Below are positions 46,022 to 55,457 of a stretch of 64,000 bases of DNA, piece by piece. The notes beneath the pieces are model-generated. The model saw nothing but the letters and a program-made list of their open reading frames with translations, did no database searches and was not told the origin of the DNA. The position numbers and the translations under genes were made by a program. Origin of the DNA: Gilliamella sp. WF3-4 (GTDB lineage Bacteria; Pseudomonadota; Gammaproteobacteria; Enterobacterales; Orbaceae); assembly GCF_001690275.1 (NCBI RefSeq), contig NZ_LZGW01000045.1:248001-312000 (forward strand), given 5' to 3'. The number at the start of each line of letters is the position of its first letter. The stretch's first letter is position 1.

Positions 46022-47365
46022 ATGCCTAGTATGTCTTTTGAATTTACAACTGATGAATTTAAGCCTTTAGCAGCAAGAATGCGCCCACGGATCTTATCAC
46101 AATACATTGGGCAAACACATTTATTAGGAAAAGAAAAACCACTTTCAAAAGCCATTGAAGCGGGTAATTTACATTCAATGATTTTATGGGGACCACCTGG
46201 TACAGGTAAAACCACACTTGCTGAAATTATTGCTCATCATGCGAACGCAAAAGTTGAACGTTTATCTGCTGTAACTTCTGGCATCAAAGATATTCGCCAA
46301 GCCATTGAGCGGGCTAAAATCAACCAACAGTCAGGCATTCGCACTATCTTATTTGTTGACGAAGTCCATCGCTTTAATAAAAGCCAACAAGATGCATTTT
46401 TACCTTATGTCGAAGATGGAACTGTGACATTTATTGGTGCTACAACTGAAAACCCTTCATTTGAATTAAATTCAGCACTTTTATCTCGTGCACGAATTTA
46501 TCTACTTAAATCGCTATCAAATCAAAATATTATTGATATTTTGCAGCAAGCAATAAATGATGATGATCGTGGATATGGTAAACAAAATATTGTTTTACCA
46601 GAAGAAACCCAAAAACAAATCGCTGAATTTGTGAATGGTGATGCACGGCGAGCACTAAATACGCTTGAATTGTTGGTTGATATGTCTGATGGGAAAGCGC
46701 TTACTTCCGAATTACTAAAAGAAATAATGGGAGAAAGAAGTGCTAGGTTTGATAATCAAGGTGATCGTTTTTACGATTTAATTTCAGCTGTACATAAATC
46801 TATTCGAGGATCGGCCCCTGATGCGGCACTTTATTGGTATGCAAGAATCATTTCAGCAGGAGGAGATCCCCTTTATGTCGCACGCCGATTACTTGCTATT
46901 GCATCAGAGGATGTCGGTAATGCCGACCCAAGAGCAATGCAAGTAGCACTCGCTGCATGGGACTGTTTTACACGTGTTGGCCCAGCCGAAGGGGAACGCG
47001 CAATTGCACAAGCCATCGTCTATCTGGCTTGTGCTCCTAAAAGCAATGCTGTTTATCTTGCTTTTAATCAAGCAATGAATGATGCCCAATCTAAAGCAGA
47101 CTATGATGTTCCTGAGCATTTACGCAATGCACCAACTAATTTAATGAAAAATTTAGGTTATGGTGCGCAATATCGTTATGCTCATAATGAGCCGAATGCC
47201 TTTGCTGCGGGAGAAAACTATTTTCCCCCTGAAATGGCTGATACAAAATATTACCATCCAACAATGCGTGGTGCGGAAAAAAATTATGCTAATAAACTAG
47301 CATGGATAGAAGAACAAAATCGCACAAGCACCTTACAACGCTACAAATCTAAACAAAATAGCTAA
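46022..47365 (+). CDS. rarA: Replication-associated recombination ATPase RarA
   Basis: 447 residues. AAA+ protein related to clamp-loader subunits. [21 protein letters not shown] leads into Walker [10 protein letters not shown] (about 58-66), Walker [12 protein letters not shown], and sensor 1 [18 protein letters not shown]. The C-terminal tetramerisation part ([26 protein letters not shown]) fits RarA/MgsA. In E. coli serS follows; here an array of exported proteins has that position. Confidence 0.96.
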   Translation: MPSMSFEFTTDEFKPLAARMRPRILSQYIGQTHLLGKEKPLSKAIEAGNLHSMILWGPPGTGKTTLAEIIAHHANAKVERLSAVTSGIKDIRQAIERAKINQQSGIRTILFVDEVHRFNKSQQDAFLPYVEDGTVTFIGATTENPSFELNSALLSRARIYLLKSLSNQNIIDILQQAINDDDRGYGKQNIVLPEETQKQIAEFVNGDARRALNTLELLVDMSDGKALTSELLKEIMGERSARFDNQGDRFYDLISAVHKSIRGSAPDAALYWYARIISAGGDPLYVARRLLAIASEDVGNADPRAMQVALAAWDCFTRVGPAEGERAIAQAIVYLACAPKSNAVYLAFNQAMNDAQSKADYDVPEHLRNAPTNLMKNLGYGAQYRYAHNEPNAFAAGENYFPPEMADTKYYHPTMRGAEKNYANKLAWIEEQNRTSTLQRYKSKQNS

Positions 47366-47630
47366 TCTGGTGTTCTATTTTTATTGCCTCACACTTATAG
47401 CCCTAATTACTTAAATATTTAATTAGCTCTTCTATCCTATAAACAAATATAAAAATCTTTCGAAAGATCTTAACTAATTATAAAATAGGAAATAACAATT
47501 ATTTTGCTTGTTATTAATTTGTATATACTATAGAAATAAATAATATTAATAATAAAGTTTTCATAAAAATTTAAGGTAAATAGGTAAAAGATAATTTTAA
47601 ATATAGGCCAAATAATAAGTAGAAAACAAT

Positions 47631-49019
47631 ATGAGCAAAATAATCAATAAAAAAAACTTTAATAAAATTGTATTTGGGCTGAGCCCTTTCTTTTTTAGCG
47701 CAGAGATTTATGCTCAACTAACAGCCAAAACGAGTAAAGTTATTGAGGGAGATTTACCATCATTATCACCACAAATAGAAAAAAATATAGAAGATTTGGA
47801 GCTATTTGGGTTAGCAGTTGATGGTGAAAATTATTATGGAAACAAAGTAACACGGCTTCCAATATCATCAGCTTATCCATTAAAAAATCAAATTAAAGTA
47901 GCACCAATAAGACAACCTGATACGCAGGAATATCTTGATGTTGATGGTGACGAATTAGGATATCTTGCAACGCAATCCGCTCCGCAAATGATATGGTATT
48001 ATACGGATACAGAAAAACAACTAGTAGAATTTACACCTACAAAGTCTGATACGCTCTGCTCATTAGCAAAAGGAGGAAAATTTGGTCCATATAAAATAAA
48101 AGTATCAGGGGATTTAATATTAACGTCAAAATATGGAACTCCATTTACTAACCAGTATCCCAATAGTAAAGTGGCTAAACACCCCTCTAAAACCTATACG
48201 ATAAGCTCTGATGCTGGGTTCTGTTACGCAAAACCAGAGCTAAAACCTGAAGGTGCAAAAGCGAGTGTTGCTAATCAATGGGATGAAAGTAATGGTTTTT
48301 TAATTCAATCTAATATTGATTCTGCTAAAAATTTTCCCACAACGGCTTTTTATGGTGCACAATTTGATCTGGTATTAGCGCAAAAAGGCCTTATCAAGAA
48401 CTATAGATGGAAGATTGTAAAAGGAAAAGAACTTGTTACCATTACACCAAATAATAAAGAAGATAAATTAACGATTTCATTTAATACTAATGATGCTAAA
48501 AATCCTCAAAAAGCTTGGCAACATGTTATTGGTTCTGGTGTAGGATATGCTGTTATAATTGAAGGAAAGAATATTGCTACAAATAACATTATTGAATACA
48601 AGTTTACCTTAACTAAATGGTTTGCTGGTTGGAGCAAAAAACAGGTCGGCACAAATGCTGCGTTAAGCGGTACGGCAGCCGAAATTGTAGAAGGATGTGA
48701 ATCCTTAGGTGGGCATTATCGTATTAGTCATGCAAACGAATTAAGTAATGCTCCAGCAATAAGTGAAAACAAAAACAAAACCAAATTTACTCGTGAAATA
48801 GGCACCTTAATTGGCGAGTGGGGAACACCTTCACAAGAAGCTTACCCTAATTCATGGGCAGCAAAAAATGCTCAGGGTGCTGCTTATAAACGTATTTGGT
48901 TATACGATACTAAAGTGAATAAGTACTGTGATTTACATACTTATGGGGATGCTATCTATCATTGCATTGATGAAGCAGGGAAGAAAAATGGAGTATGCAC
49001 TGCTGTAAACAAACCATGA
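47631..49019 (+). CDS. Exported protein of unknown family with lectin-like C-terminus (short form, copy 1)
   Basis: 462 residues, unrecognised by name. A signal peptide (about 1-28, ending IYA) precedes an N-terminal region with TSKVIEGDLPSL, an aspartate motif DVDGDE (103-108), a cysteine pair (C143, C198) around a repeated-strand region, NFPTTAFYGAQFDL (234-247) and FTLTKWF (325-331). The last 110 residues have C356, C433, C445 and C456, and IGEWG (394-398). That pattern resembles the C-type-lectin-like tip domain of invasin/intimin adhesins, though no beta-barrel is attached. Copy 2 follows in tandem. The ribosome site is weak. It is probably periplasmic or released; its role is unknown. 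Confidence 0.7.
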   Translation: MSKIINKKNFNKIVFGLSPFFFSAEIYAQLTAKTSKVIEGDLPSLSPQIEKNIEDLELFGLAVDGENYYGNKVTRLPISSAYPLKNQIKVAPIRQPDTQEYLDVDGDELGYLATQSAPQMIWYYTDTEKQLVEFTPTKSDTLCSLAKGGKFGPYKIKVSGDLILTSKYGTPFTNQYPNSKVAKHPSKTYTISSDAGFCYAKPELKPEGAKASVANQWDESNGFLIQSNIDSAKNFPTTAFYGAQFDLVLAQKGLIKNYRWKIVKGKELVTITPNNKEDKLTISFNTNDAKNPQKAWQHVIGSGVGYAVIIEGKNIATNNIIEYKFTLTKWFAGWSKKQVGTNAALSGTAAEIVEGCESLGGHYRISHANELSNAPAISENKNKTKFTREIGTLIGEWGTPSQEAYPNSWAAKNAQGAAYKRIWLYDTKVNKYCDLHTYGDAIYHCIDEAGKKNGVCTAVNKP

Positions 49020-49068
49020 TATAGCATTTATCAAATGCCAATTTGTTAAATATACTTATCTATATACT

Positions 49069-49111
49069 AGCTGTTTTTTAAAAGCTTTTTTAAAGTTTCT
49101 AAAAAACAGCT
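49069..49111 (+). terminator. Hairpin after exported-protein copy 1
   Basis: AGCTGTTTTTTA and TAAAAAACAGCT are exact inverse copies with a 19-base loop, 50 bases after the stop. They are followed by a C/T-rich stretch. The remainder of 49112-49379 is AT-rich with no gene seen. Confidence 0.6.
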
Positions 49112-49379
49112 TAGCCCCTTCTTTTCTTCAACCTAATAGACCAGATTTTATATAGTTACGATATCTTTATAAAAACATTTGTCATCAGAAAATAAAAGAT
49201 CTTAGCGATAAATAAAATATTTATAAATAGGTATCAACTATTTATAAGGCCTAAATTGATCGTATTAAACGATTTGTTTATATAAAATAAAGCGCCTATG
49301 CTAAACATTCCCTATCTGAACTTTAAACCAAAAATCTTAATTAAAATTAAAGCCACAATGATTGTTTTAAATAGAGATA

Positions 49380-50750
49380 ATGGAAAAAATAATAATGAAT
49401 ATAGCTAAAAAGCATCTTAAAACAATTGTGTGTACAATATACCTATTGCAATTTACAACAGTAAGTTATGCTATTTTATCTGCTCAAACAGCCCAGACCA
49501 TTGAAGGAAGCAAACCGAGATTAACTGACAAAATTGAGGCGCATATTGATGATTTTGACCTTTTTGGCTTAACTATTGATAGCAAGAATTATTATGGCAA
49601 TGAAATAAGCCGTGCTACATTACCCATTAGCTATCCATTTAAAAACCGCATAAAGCTAGCCCCACTAAAACAACCAAATAACGAGCAATATATAGATATT
49701 GATGGTGATGAACTAGATTATCTTGGCATAAAAGAAAAAGTAAAAATGATCTGGTATTACACAAATTCATCAAATCAATTAACTGAATTTACGCCAACAG
49801 ACGAAGAGACATTTTGTTCATTAACGCAGAAAGGACAATTAGCGCCTTATAAAGTAAAAATATCCGCTGATTTAACATTATTTTCAAAGTATGGTGAACC
49901 TAAGGCTAATGAATATCCAAATGGCAATATACTCACTCACCCGTCAAAAATTTATACCATATTAGAAGACACAGGTATATGTTATGCAAAACCTGAGCTT
50001 GCCCCCACACAAGCAGCAGTTAGTGCAAGAAATGAATGGAATAAAAACTATGGCTTCTTAATTCAATCTAATATCGATGCAAGCAAGAACTTCCCGACAA
50101 CCGCTTTTTATGGTGCAAAATTTGATCTCTTATTAGCAAAAAATGGGCTTGCTCAACATTACATTTGGAAGATCGTAAAAGGAGATAAACTTGTGACTAT
50201 TTCTAGCAATGCTGATACTGTGACGGTCATATTTAACACTGTAGAAGTGATGAACACTAAAGTGGTCTGGGATCTTATTATGAACTCTGATAACGGATAT
50301 ACCGTTATCATTCAAGGAAAAAATAAAGTTACTGGTAAGACCATTGAGTACCCATTTACTATTACCAAATGGTTCAGTGGCTGGGATAAAAACCTAATTG
50401 GCCAACCAAGAGCCAATAGAGGAAGTGCAGAACAAATAGTTTCAGGATGCAAAGAATTAAACGGCAATTATCGCATAAGCTATGCAAATGAGGTAAGCAA
50501 TGCTCCAAAAGGTAGAAATGCAAGATTTACCCGAGAAATAGGCACATTATTAGGTGAATGGGGCGATCCAAACCAAAATGCTTATCCTAATTCTTGGGCA
50601 GCAGCGCCAAACCAAGGTAACATTTATAGGCGCATCTGGCTGTATGATACGAATGAAAAAGAATATTGTGATCTACATACTTACAATGCTATATATCACT
50701 GCCGAGGAGAAAGTGAATACAAAAATGGTATCTGCACCGCTATTAAATAA
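49380..50750 (+). CDS. Exported protein of unknown family with lectin-like C-terminus (short form, copy 2)
   Basis: 456 residues, clearly a paralogue of the preceding gene along its whole length. Signal peptide about 1-31 (ending SYA). It keeps DIDGDE (107-112), C146/C201, NFPTTAFYGAKFDL, FTITKWF (326-332), LGEWG (391-395) and C357/C430/C441/C452. The region between the two outer motifs is more divergent, while the termini are well conserved. An alternative ATG five codons later (49395) is possible. A third, dead copy follows immediately, so the locus grew by tandem duplication. Confidence 0.7.
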   Translation: MEKIIMNIAKKHLKTIVCTIYLLQFTTVSYAILSAQTAQTIEGSKPRLTDKIEAHIDDFDLFGLTIDSKNYYGNEISRATLPISYPFKNRIKLAPLKQPNNEQYIDIDGDELDYLGIKEKVKMIWYYTNSSNQLTEFTPTDEETFCSLTQKGQLAPYKVKISADLTLFSKYGEPKANEYPNGNILTHPSKIYTILEDTGICYAKPELAPTQAAVSARNEWNKNYGFLIQSNIDASKNFPTTAFYGAKFDLLLAKNGLAQHYIWKIVKGDKLVTISSNADTVTVIFNTVEVMNTKVVWDLIMNSDNGYTVIIQGKNKVTGKTIEYPFTITKWFSGWDKNLIGQPRANRGSAEQIVSGCKELNGNYRISYANEVSNAPKGRNARFTREIGTLLGEWGDPNQNAYPNSWAAAPNQGNIYRRIWLYDTNEKEYCDLHTYNAIYHCRGESEYKNGICTAIK

Positions 50751-50824
50751 ATACCTGAATTCAATCATCTAAAAGGTTTAATTTATAACATTCAAGTATT
50801 CAGAAAATATTGAACATTCTCTAT

Positions 50825-51441
50825 CAAAGCAGAAAAACAATTAGTTGAGTTTACACCAATATCGACCGATACATTCTGCTTACTATCACAAAAAGGTATG
50901 TACAGTCTTTATAAATATCAAGTTATCTGCCGATTTAGTTTTGTTTTCAAAATACGGACTTCCAAATAATAATAAATATCCCAACGAATCTATCATTATA
51001 CAACCATGCAAAGAGGTATACCATCTTGAAAGACACCGCCTTTTGTTAAGCTAGCCTAGAATTAGCACCACTTGGCGCAGTAAATAGTGAGGAAAACTAA
51101 TGGGATAATAAATAGGGTTTTTTAATTCAATCGAACAAACACTCAACAAAAACTTCCAAGCCACAACTTTTTACAGTACTAAATTTGACTTACTTCTGGC
51201 TTAAAATGGGCTTGCTAAAAGCTATATTGTATCAATAAAACGAGGTAACGATCTGGTTACAAGCGCTAATAACAACGATGTAGTAACAGTGTTATTCAAT
51301 ACCAAAAATGCACTTGACCCAAAAAAGCTTGGCAATATATTGTTGGCTCTAACAATGATTATTGTGATTGACATACCTATAATGTTAAGTACTATTGTAG
51401 AGGAGAATCTGAAAACAAAAATGGATTATGTATAGCTATAT
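50825..51441 (+). pseudogene. Dead third copy of the exported-protein family
   Basis: Codon blocks match copies 1 and 2 in order: EKQLVEFTPIS, TDTFCLLSQKG, SADLVLFSKYGLPNNNKYPNES, GFLIQSN, NFQATTFYSTKFDLLL, NGLAKSYI and finally HTYNVKYYCRGESENKNGLCIAI before a TAG. Stops, frameshifts and the loss of most of the EWG domain separate them. The final block matches copy 2 almost residue for residue. The N-terminal 130 or so codons are missing. Confidence 0.88.
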
Positions 51442-51630
51442 AGTAACACCTTAATCGTTTTTCCTAGATTCAAGAACTACCTATTCATAGGAAATTCTTA
51501 TCGTTGAGATATTTTCACTTTTTCCACTTATATCTATCTTTACTCTTTTTTTAACAAAAAGCTGAATTTACATTTTAAAACTAACACGCTTGATTTTAGT
51601 TAAAAAAATCCACGTTGTTGATTAATAAAT

Positions 51631-51646
51631 ACACTATATATAGTAA
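51631..51646. promoter_or_regulatory. NrdR box 1 upstream of nrdA
   Basis: ACACTATATATAGTAA closely matches the NrdR consensus (ACAC-WATATAT-W-GT). It is paired with a second box centred 31 bases downstream, three helical turns, as in other nrd promoters. NrdR with ATP/dATP would repress nrdAB. The nrdR gene is not in this window. Confidence 0.8.
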
Positions 51647-51661
51647 TAAACTTATTAATAG

Positions 51662-51677
51662 GCACTATATATTGTAT
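51662..51677. promoter_or_regulatory. NrdR box 2 upstream of nrdA
   Basis: GCACTATATATTGTAT, second box of the pair, 64 bases before the nrdA ATG. Spacing to box 1 is exactly 31 bases. Confidence 0.8.
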
Positions 51678-51740
51678 ATTTTGATAATTATCAATTATTA
51701 TACCTTACGATAAATTTTACAATTTAAGTGGATAGAAAGA

Positions 51741-54026
51741 ATGAATAAATCAATACTAGTAACCAAACGAGATGGAAATAAAGAACCAATCAATCTCGAC
51801 AAAATTCATCGAGTCATTGCGTGGGCAGCCGAAGGGCTAGAAAATGTTTCCGTTTCTCAAGTTGAATTACGTTCTCATATCCAATTTTATGATGGAATTA
51901 GAACATCAGACATCCATGAAACAATTATACGTGCAGCCGCTGACCTGATTTCACAACAATCCCCTGATTACCAGTATTTAGCAGCACGCTTAGCGATTTT
52001 TCATTTACGTAAAAAAGCTTATAACCAATTTACACCACCTGCACTTTACGAACACGTGAAAAAAATGGTTGGTAGTGAGCATTACGACAAGCATCTACTT
52101 GAAGATTATACGCAAGCGGAGTTTGAACAAATGGATAAGTTTGTTGACCACTGGCGTGATATGTCGTTTTCCTATGCAGCGGTTAAACAGCTTGAAGGTA
52201 AATATTTGGTTCAAAATCGCGTTACTGGAGAGATTTATGAAAGCGCGCAATTTTTATATATTTTAGTTGCGGCTTGTTTATTTGCCAATTATCCGAAAGA
52301 AACACGCCTTAACTATATTAAACGCTTTTATGATGCGGTATCTACCTTTAAAATTTCATTGCCAACACCAATTATGGCAGGGGTTCGTACACCTACTCGC
52401 CAATTTAGCTCTTGTGTATTAATTGAGTGTGATGATAGCTTAGATTCTATCAATGCAACGGCAAGTGCGATTGTTAAATATGTATCACAACGAGCTGGAA
52501 TTGGCATAAATGCGGGGCGAATTCGTGCTTTAGGCAGTTCAATTCGTGGTGGTGAAGCTTTCCACACTGGTTGCATTCCATTTTATAAATATTTTCAAAC
52601 TGCTGTTAAATCATGCTCACAAGGCGGGGTACGTGGTGGTGCAGCAACCATTTTTTACCCAATTTGGCATTTAGAAGTCGAAAGTTTACTGGTTTTACGT
52701 AATAATCGTGGTGTTGAAGAAAACCGTGTACGCCATTTAGATTATGGCGTACAAATCAACAAACTAATGTATCAACGCTTAATTAAAAATGAAAACATTA
52801 CACTATTTAGCCCATCAGACGTACCAGGGCTTTATGATGCTTTCTTTGCCGATCAAGATAAATTTGAAACTCTTTATCACCAATATGAACAAGATGTAAA
52901 TATTCGTAAACGCGTGGTTAAATCCGTTGAACTCTTTGCATTACTAATGCAAGAACGCGCATCAACAGGGCGAATTTATATTCAAAACGTTGATCATTGC
53001 AATACGCACAGCCCATTTAATGCTCAAGTAGCGCCAGTTCATCAGTCTAATTTATGTATGGAAATTGCGCTACCAACTAAACCGCTTAATAATGTCAATG
53101 ATGAAAAAGGTGAAATTGCGCTTTGCACATTATCTGCCTTTAACCTTGGCAAAATTGAATCATTAGATGACTTTGAAGAACTTGCTGACTTAACAGTACG
53201 CGCACTTGATTCACTACTAGATTACCAAAATTATCCAGTTCCTGCTGCGCGAAACTCTTCAATCAACCGTCGGACATTAGGAATTGGTGTAATTAATTAT
53301 GCTTATTATTTAGCAAAACATGGGGTGAAATATTCCGATGGCAGCGCCAACAACTTAACTCATCGTACTTTTGAAGCCATGCAGTATTATTTGTTAAAAG
53401 CATCAAATAACCTTGCTAAAGAAAAGGGGGCGTGCCCACTATTTAACGAAACAACTTATGCTCAAGGTATTTTACCAATCGATACTTACAAAAAAGATTT
53501 AGATACTATCACTAAAGAACCATTGCACTATGATTGGGAATCACTACGAGAATCGATTAAAACTTATGGACTGCGTAATTCCACGTTATCAGCACTCATG
53601 CCATCTGAAACCTCGTCGCAAATTTCCAATGCAACAAATGGTATTGAACCACCACGTGGTTTTATAAGTGTGAAAGCCTCTAAAGATGGTATTTTAAAAC
53701 AAGTGGTACCTGACTATAAAAATCTAAAAAACTTTTACGAACTACTTTGGCAACTCCCTAATAATACTGGATATTTACAATTAGTGGGGATCATGCAGAA
53801 ATTTATAGATCAATCTATTTCGGCGAACACTAATTATGATCCAACCAAATTCCCGAATGATAAAGTTCCGATGAAACAACTATTAGCTGATTTACTCACG
53901 GCTTACAAATATGGTGTCAAAACCCTTTATTATCATAATACACGTGATGGCGCTGAAGATATTCAAGGCGATATTGAATTTAAAGCAAGTGATGATGGTT
54001 GTGAAGGCGGAGCGTGCAAAATCTAA
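51741..54026 (+). CDS. nrdA: Ribonucleoside-diphosphate reductase 1, alpha subunit (class Ia)
   Basis: 761 residues, the same length as E. coli NrdA. An N-terminal ATP-cone (about 1-95; LVTKRDGNKEPINLDKIHR) gives dATP feedback control. The redox cysteine C225 (SSCVLIECDD), the active-site cysteine loops (NLCMEIALPT, EIALCTLSAFNLG) and the C-terminal C754/C759 pair (GCEGGACKI) for thioredoxin exchange are all present. It reduces ribonucleotides for DNA synthesis, under NrdR boxes. Confidence 0.98.
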   Translation: MNKSILVTKRDGNKEPINLDKIHRVIAWAAEGLENVSVSQVELRSHIQFYDGIRTSDIHETIIRAAADLISQQSPDYQYLAARLAIFHLRKKAYNQFTPPALYEHVKKMVGSEHYDKHLLEDYTQAEFEQMDKFVDHWRDMSFSYAAVKQLEGKYLVQNRVTGEIYESAQFLYILVAACLFANYPKETRLNYIKRFYDAVSTFKISLPTPIMAGVRTPTRQFSSCVLIECDDSLDSINATASAIVKYVSQRAGIGINAGRIRALGSSIRGGEAFHTGCIPFYKYFQTAVKSCSQGGVRGGAATIFYPIWHLEVESLLVLRNNRGVEENRVRHLDYGVQINKLMYQRLIKNENITLFSPSDVPGLYDAFFADQDKFETLYHQYEQDVNIRKRVVKSVELFALLMQERASTGRIYIQNVDHCNTHSPFNAQVAPVHQSNLCMEIALPTKPLNNVNDEKGEIALCTLSAFNLGKIESLDDFEELADLTVRALDSLLDYQNYPVPAARNSSINRRTLGIGVINYAYYLAKHGVKYSDGSANNLTHRTFEAMQYYLLKASNNLAKEKGACPLFNETTYAQGILPIDTYKKDLDTITKEPLHYDWESLRESIKTYGLRNSTLSALMPSETSSQISNATNGIEPPRGFISVKASKDGILKQVVPDYKNLKNFYELLWQLPNNTGYLQLVGIMQKFIDQSISANTNYDPTKFPNDKVPMKQLLADLLTAYKYGVKTLYYHNTRDGAEDIQGDIEFKASDDGCEGGACKI

Positions 54027-54051
54027 TTGCCTCATTCAGCACTAAAATAAA

Positions 54052-54083
54052 AGTATAGGATAACTGAGCGGTTATCCTATACT
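54052..54083 (+). promoter_or_regulatory. Perfect 13-bp hairpin between nrdA and nrdB
   Basis: AGTATAGGATAAC and GTTATCCTATACT are exact inverse copies around TGAGCG in the 115-base gap between the subunit genes. The following stretch ATTCCTATTTTTCTTTTTG is T-rich but interrupted. It may partly terminate, protect the nrdA 3' end, or set the alpha:beta ratio. Confidence 0.65.
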
Positions 54084-54141
54084 ATTCCTATTTTTCTTTT
54101 TGTTTAAAGAAAAATTACCCAATTTCGTTAGGAGTTCGATT

Positions 54142-55278
54142 ATGAGTATGAATTACAGCACCTTCTCACACGTCCACAATGATCAACTAAAAGAGCCAAT
54201 GTTTCTTGGACAACCGGTAAATGTTGCTCGTTATGATCAACAAAAATACGAAATGTTTGAAAAATTAATTGAAAAACAACTGTCCTTTTTTTGGCGCCCT
54301 GAAGAAGTTGATATCTCTCAAGACCGAATTGATTATGCTGCATTACCAGAGCATGAAAAGCATATTTTTATTAGTAACTTAAAATATCAAACGTTGCTTG
54401 ATTCCATTCAAGGACGTAGCCCCAATGTTGCATTATTACCACTTATTTCAATTCCAGAGCTTGAAACATGGGTTGAAACGTGGTCATTTTCAGAAACGAT
54501 ACATTCTCGATCATACACACATATTATTCGTAATATTGTTAACGATCCTTCTGTTGTTTTTGATGATATTGTCACGAATAAAGAAATTCAAAAACGTGCT
54601 GGTGATATTGCAGGTTATTATGACGATCTTATCAGCTATGCCAGCTATTACAATCTACTTGGCGAAGGTAAACACAATGTTAATGATAAAACCATCACCA
54701 TTAGCTTACGAGAACTCAAAAAGAAATTATATCTTTGTTTAATGAGTGTAAATGCGCTTGAAGCCATCCGCTTTTATGTCAGTTTTGCTTGCTCATTTGC
54801 TTTTGCTGAACGTGAGCTAATGGAAGGCAACGCAAAAATTATCAAACTTATAGCACGTGACGAAGCCCTACATCTAACCGGCACACAATTTATGATCAAC
54901 ACATTGCGCAGTGGTGAAGATGATCCTGACATGGCCGAAATTGCCAAAGAGTGCGAACAAGATTGTTATAACCTATTTTTACAAGCAGCTAACCAAGAAA
55001 AAGAATGGGCCGAATACCTGTTTGAGGGTGGTTCAATGATCGGTTTAAATAAAGATATCTTATGCCAATATGTCGAATATATCACTAATATTCGCATGCA
55101 AGCCGTGGGGCTAAAACTACCATTTGATACTAAATCAAACCCAATTCCATGGATCAATAACTGGCTCGTATCTGATAATGTCCAAGTAGCTCCACAAGAA
55201 GCGGAAATGAGTTCTTATTTAGTTGGACAAATTGATTCTGAAATTAATGAAGATGATTTAAGTGATTTCAAATTATAA
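54142..55278 (+). CDS. nrdB: Ribonucleoside-diphosphate reductase 1, beta subunit (class Ia)
   Basis: 378 residues from the ATG at 54142 preceded by AGGAG (the open frame begins 14 codons earlier). It holds the diiron-tyrosyl radical cofactor. [11 protein letters not shown], the iron ligands in [28 protein letters not shown] (ligands plus the radical Tyr of SRSYTHI) and [14 protein letters not shown], and the subunit-binding C-terminal tail ending DLSDFKL are intact. It is the partner of the preceding nrdA. Confidence 0.98.
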   Translation: MSMNYSTFSHVHNDQLKEPMFLGQPVNVARYDQQKYEMFEKLIEKQLSFFWRPEEVDISQDRIDYAALPEHEKHIFISNLKYQTLLDSIQGRSPNVALLPLISIPELETWVETWSFSETIHSRSYTHIIRNIVNDPSVVFDDIVTNKEIQKRAGDIAGYYDDLISYASYYNLLGEGKHNVNDKTITISLRELKKKLYLCLMSVNALEAIRFYVSFACSFAFAERELMEGNAKIIKLIARDEALHLTGTQFMINTLRSGEDDPDMAEIAKECEQDCYNLFLQAANQEKEWAEYLFEGGSMIGLNKDILCQYVEYITNIRMQAVGLKLPFDTKSNPIPWINNWLVSDNVQVAPQEAEMSSYLVGQIDSEINEDDLSDFKL

Positions 55279-55317
55279 TTTTTATACTAAATGGTATAGC
55301 TCCTAAAAGCTTTTTAC

Positions 55318-55345
55318 AAAAGGAACAAATTATTGTTCCTTTTTT
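55318..55345 (+). terminator. Terminator after nrdB
   Basis: AAAAGGAACAA (55318-55328) and TTGTTCCTTTT (55333-55343) pair perfectly with a 4-base loop, followed by more T. A strong intrinsic terminator. Confidence 0.9.
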
Positions 55346-55457
55346 ATAAATAATATCGGTCGCTAAAGAATTGATTACTTCCAACTGTCACTTGACAGAC
55401 ATTTAAAATCAGGTAACGATATAGCTATTGAATTGTCTTGATATTAATTATATAGCT

